Source: Rhynchosporium graminicola
Lineage: Eukaryota; Ascomycota; Leotiomycetes; Helotiales; Ploettnerulaceae
DNA length: 64,000 nt
Reading direction: 5' to 3'
Assembly (NCBI GenBank): GCA_900074885.1
Contig: FJUW01000058.1
Span: 220,601 to 284,600 of the forward strand
Below are positions 60,480-64,000 of the stretch, piece after piece. The position numbers and the translations under genes were made by a program. The notes under the pieces were generated by a model. It made no database searches. It saw only the letters and a program-made list of their open reading frames with translations, and was not told where the DNA came from. Positions within the stretch are counted from its first letter, which is position 1; each line of letters starts with the position of its first letter.

Positions 60480-62489
60480 CTAGCTCGTCTTATCTCGACT
60501 GCTCTTTCCATCACGCAGCTTTCGCCGTTCAACGCCGAAGCTGACTAGAAATCCCAGACTTCCACCAGCAATTGACATAATGAATGCTTTAGATAGAGAC
60601 ATGTTGAAAGCCTCAAGCACTCTCGTCAATAACTCCACGGGGACATGTTGCCGGATCTCCGACGGATTAGCTTCTATAACCGACTTAAGATCAACTCCAG
60701 GAATAGCCCCGACTCGTCGTTTCAGCTCTTGCTGAAAGATGTTCTGAGCAACAGTCAATACGATCGCACCGACGAAATTCTGGAAGAAGATGAAAACGGC
60801 CGTGGCACTAGCAATATCTCCCACATCAAGCACGTTCTGGATCACAAGCAATGGCAGTTGTACACTCATTCCATAACCGAGAGCAGTCATTGCCTGATAA
60901 CCGAACCACTCGCTGAGAGGGCTCCCCCCGTTGAGTGTGTAAATGAAGCCTGAACCCACAGCGGCAAGAGTTGAGCCGATGAATAGGAATGGCACGTATT
61001 GGCCGAAGATAGTGATGATTACGCCAGCAAAAGCTCCACCCAACGTCGTTGATATAGTGTAAGGTAGGATCCGGATACCTGATTGCATGGCAGAGGTATT
61101 TTTGATTGTTTGAAAGTAGAACGGTAGGTACAGGAGATGGACGGGAACAACAATTGCCCAGGAGCAACCGAAGAGATAAATGCTGTAGATGTTGCGATTT
61201 TTCAGGATTCTCGGAGGAATTGTTGCCCTGAGAGTGTTAGTGCGTAATACATTTATTGCTCCACCTGTGTCAACTTACCGGTCGCCTTTCCGAATCTGTA
61301 CCCAAGTGAATGCAACCAAAAGCAGGCCGCCAACAACCAGAAGCGCCCACACGTTTGGGCTTGTCCACGGATACAGCGCTCCTGCTCGTTGGATAGCCAC
61401 CTGAAGTAAGGCGATGCCAGGAATCAACAAAGCAGCACCAACAAGATCAAGTCTGTGTAACTTCTCCCTGAAAGACAGATTGGCATGCTCCGGGGTCGTA
61501 GGGTGAAATACAAGCCAGATCGCGATCGTGACTAGAAAACCAATTGCTGTTTGATCAGCGCTACACCTGAGACTCTCTTGATTCAATGAACTCACGCAAG
61601 TTGATCCAAAATGCAAACCTCCATTTCAGCTTGGCGGAATCAGTAAACACACCACCCAGAAGTGGCCCCGCGACTGCTGAAACTATGACAGAAATCAACT
61701 TCGAAGGACTAGGATAGAACGACGAGCATACGTACCAGCAGACATCGATCCCACGACACTCATATAAAGTGGTCTCCTTTTCAAAGGTACAGTATCAACG
61801 ATGATGAGCAAGACCCCAGTGTACAGACCACCGTAACCTGCACCAGCTATCGCTCGTCCGATGATCAGGGCGACAGAGTTTGGTGCAGCGGCACAAAGTG
61901 TTGAACCGACCTCAAACACAAGAAAAGAGAGCAAGAATAGATATTTTGTGTTGTAATATGTGTAGATTTTGCCCAGGGTAGGTTGAGCAACCATTTGTCC
62001 GATGCCGTACGAGGCATGATACCAGGCGATATCATCAAGAATTTTGAATTCTGTGGCAATCTTAGGAGTTGCAGTGGCTAATTATCCATTAGCTGGCAGG
62101 TTCATGAATCGTGTATAATATGCAGCCATACAGAGAATGTTTTGGTCTAATGCCGTCATAAAAACCGTCGCCATCAACACAGCGGTGAGTATAATAAAAG
62201 GTCCCCCGGTAGGATACACTTTTTCGGACTCTTGGAGTGGTACATCCGTACTGCTCTCGTGGAAAACACCTGCTTCTTTCTGAACATCTTTTGGGGTTGT
62301 CTCTCCACCATATATTACCTCTACCTTTTCGCGTGGCTCACATGTTGCAACAGAAGCACTGCGGTTCGCTGTCCCTTTCTCAGAGTGATTTCCTCCAGAG
62401 TCTGGCTCAACTATGAAGCCATGAGAATCATCACGAAAGTCGGCGACGGTGGGCTCCCCTGCGCTTTCTCTCAATTCGGCGATAACCAT
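60480..62489 (-). CDS. MFS transporter, DHA2-type (14-helix) drug/metabolite pump
   Basis: Five exons fit: 62489-62132, 62077-61736, 61682-61596, 61546-61279 and 61227-60480, sum 1,803 nt or 600 residues, all GT-AG introns. A hydrophilic N-terminus of about 95 residues is followed by TALDQNILSTATPKI (the Asp motif of helix 1), TLGKIYTYY (motif A region), VAGPLLGG (motif C of antiporters) and about 14 predicted membrane helices, ending in a basic tail. This matches fungal DHA2 pumps found in toxin and antibiotic clusters, which export by proton antiport at the plasma membrane. The start at 62489 is the first ATG in frame; a longer N-terminus is not supported. Likely exporter of the PKS product, inferred from position. 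Confidence 0.9.
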
Positions 62490-63728
62490 CTGCAAAGCTG
62501 TCGCCGAAGCACACTTTAGACGTCTAGATCTGAATAAAATATGAGAGGAGTGCAAAACATGTATCCTTTGCTGGGTAGACTGTTTTTCCCGTGTCTACAA
62601 ATGAAGAGCCTGGTCAAATAGCGAATCCGATGAGTTGGAAGAACGGTCACAAAACTTTCACAAGGGTTCTTACCGCGGGCTCTCTCGCCGCTGAAATTAT
62701 TCACGCTTACTGCACATGAGTATCAATGGCCGCTCGTGCTTAAGCTCGCTCAAAACCCTTGACGCCACGCGTCAAAAGATCTATTCAAGGCTCGCGGACC
62801 GAGATACCCCATTCTTCAAGTAAATGACATAGGCACAATGTGATGACAGAAAACGGTTGTGCTGTGCCTCTTCTGGTAAAACACTTACTCTACGTTTCCA
62901 CGCTCACTCTCCGAAGCTGTACTTTACCTGCCCAGCTACGACTAGTGCTTACAGTAAAGTCACTTCCATTTAGCCGAATCGACTCAGGGATTCGGATCCT
63001 TGGTAATACGCGAGCGGAGCCGTGCTCTACCTAGAACCTTCCTAATCAGTTATAAGAGGGCGAGCAGCTAATGGAGGATGAATGGATAGCATTCCGGCTT
63101 GCCGATTTACGTGAAGACTTGAGGCGTAAAGTTTTTTCGTGGCTAAATCCACTTCAGCTACAGTGAAGTCAATTTAACCGGAAAGATCCAAGAATTCGCA
63201 TATCTTGTATGATGCGTGCCGAGATCTACTTGGCAAGACCTCTGGACCTTCTCTCTAGCAATTCACAAAAGGGAGGCCGCTACTGGAGGACGAGTGGTCC
63301 ATACCAGGCCTCTCAAAATATGCGAGGAGACAGGTCGTAGTATGCACACGTTCCACGGGAACTTGAAGTCAACTACTCTTTCACTTCAATGAAATTTAGA
63401 GAGAAGCTTAGAAGCTTTTTTACCTTATTGTGTTGTGACATGTTCTTCCAGAAGCAGCAAGATAACCTGCCACCAGGATGGTCTCGGAGACACCTGACTT
63501 TCTGGGACAATAATCTGGTAGATGTCTTGGTAGCATACTCCAATCCATACTGATTGATTCATAGTTTGCCGTCAACGATAGTCCTACTATCGCTTGGGTA
63601 TATCCCGCCGGGTCAATAGATCGAAAGGTCGTGTCTGAAGCACTGAAAAGAGCTATAAAACGGCGCATTCCCTGGCTTAATGCTTGTGTTGCCCTTACAC
63701 AAACAGGCTCAGTAAGTCCAGAACTCTA
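62490..63728. other. Spacer right of the MFS gene
   Basis: No convincing gene. It holds two diverged direct-repeat units (about 62950-63105 and 63160-63315). The minus-strand open frame at 63420-63668 has no recognisable content. Confidence 0.5.
62950..63315. repeat. Diverged tandem repeat, two units of about 155 bases spaced about 210
   Basis: Shared words in the same order: ACAGTAAAGTCA/ACAGTGAAGTCA, GATTCGGATCCTTG/GAATTCGCATATCTTG, CTAATGGAGGATGAATGG/CTACTGGAGGACGAGTGG. Aligned by eye only. Confidence 0.4.
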
Positions 63729-63730
63729 AG

Positions 63731-64000
63731 CCAAACCTGTAGCATGGTTTCAAGACTCAATCGAATCACAGCCTCCCTACGAGCTCCATGTGCCCTCGCC
63801 AACATGTGAAATCGATGCGTATTCGACAAGCTCAACAACCATAACTAAGAAGCTTGATACAATTACTGCATGGACGCCAAATGATAGCGAGCATGGTTTG
63901 GTTGAGGTTCACGATATCTATGACTCCATGCCACTGAATCCACGAACTGCCATCAACGATATTCAGAAGTATTTACAGAATAAGTTGCCACTGCTGCATC
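63731..64000 (+). CDS. Partial reading frame at the right edge, not recognised
   Basis: Open from a TAA at 63728 to the window edge, 90 codons, with protein-like content (PPYELHVPSPTCEID, AWTPNDSEHGLVEVHDIYD). No in-frame ATG before codon 70, so it would be an internal exon or have its start upstream after splicing. Family not recognised; a weak guess at an enzyme would not be justified. Confidence 0.4.

Noticed and set aside
1..64000. tRNA or rRNA genes
   Set aside because: No tRNA cloverleaf or rRNA core sequence noticed on reading; a dedicated scan was not possible.

Overview
The window looks like a piece of a filamentous ascomycete (Pezizomycotina) nuclear genome. The genes carry short GT-AG introns of about 42-90 nt, and they include a fungal highly reducing polyketide synthase (HR-PKS), an ABCC-type transporter and a DHA2-type MFS pump. 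Two long, extremely AT-rich and stop-rich blocks consist of retrotransposons whose C:G to T:A decay matches repeat-induced point mutation (RIP). I cannot name the species from the sequence.

Layout: 1-23.8 kb is an AT-rich block of nested Ty3/gypsy elements ending in a LINE 3' end. It contains a minus-strand gag/integrase relic (1-2738), an element with 182-bp LTRs split into pieces (2739-22397), a full-length 7.8-kb element with 268-bp LTRs on the minus strand (3616-11390), the 3' third of a sister copy (11391-13596), and a 6.1-kb element with 235-bp LTRs and a CTAAG target duplication (15393-21483). That last element carries an N gap and a suspicious internal duplication. 23.8-30.65 kb has normal composition: a secreted S41-type peptidase gene and the C-terminal half of an ABCC transporter. 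30.66-41.2 kb is a second AT-rich block made of an unidentified decayed repeat split by another complete 7,776-bp chromovirus-type element (TATCT target duplication). From 41.2 kb rightwards the composition is normal again: the N-terminal half of the same ABCC gene, a stretch of decayed coding sequence, an intact 11-exon HR-PKS gene, a family-2 glycosyltransferase, a 14-helix-type MFS transporter and the edge of a further reading frame.

How the genes fit together: the HR-PKS (KS-AT-DH-MT-ER-KR-ACP-carnitine acyltransferase, 3,161 residues after splicing) makes a reduced, methylated chain and probably releases it through its C-terminal carnitine acyltransferase-like domain. The neighbouring glycosyltransferase and MFS pump are plausible tailoring and export partners. 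The ABCC transporter would have been another exporter, but it is dead: the roughly 10.5-kb transposon block sits in its second membrane domain, and the N-terminal half also carries an in-frame stop, a deletion into Walker A and a 16-C run in the ABC signature. The locus therefore reads as a secondary-metabolite cluster whose synthase and one pump stay intact while its left flank is being eroded by transposons. No cluster transcription factor was recognised.
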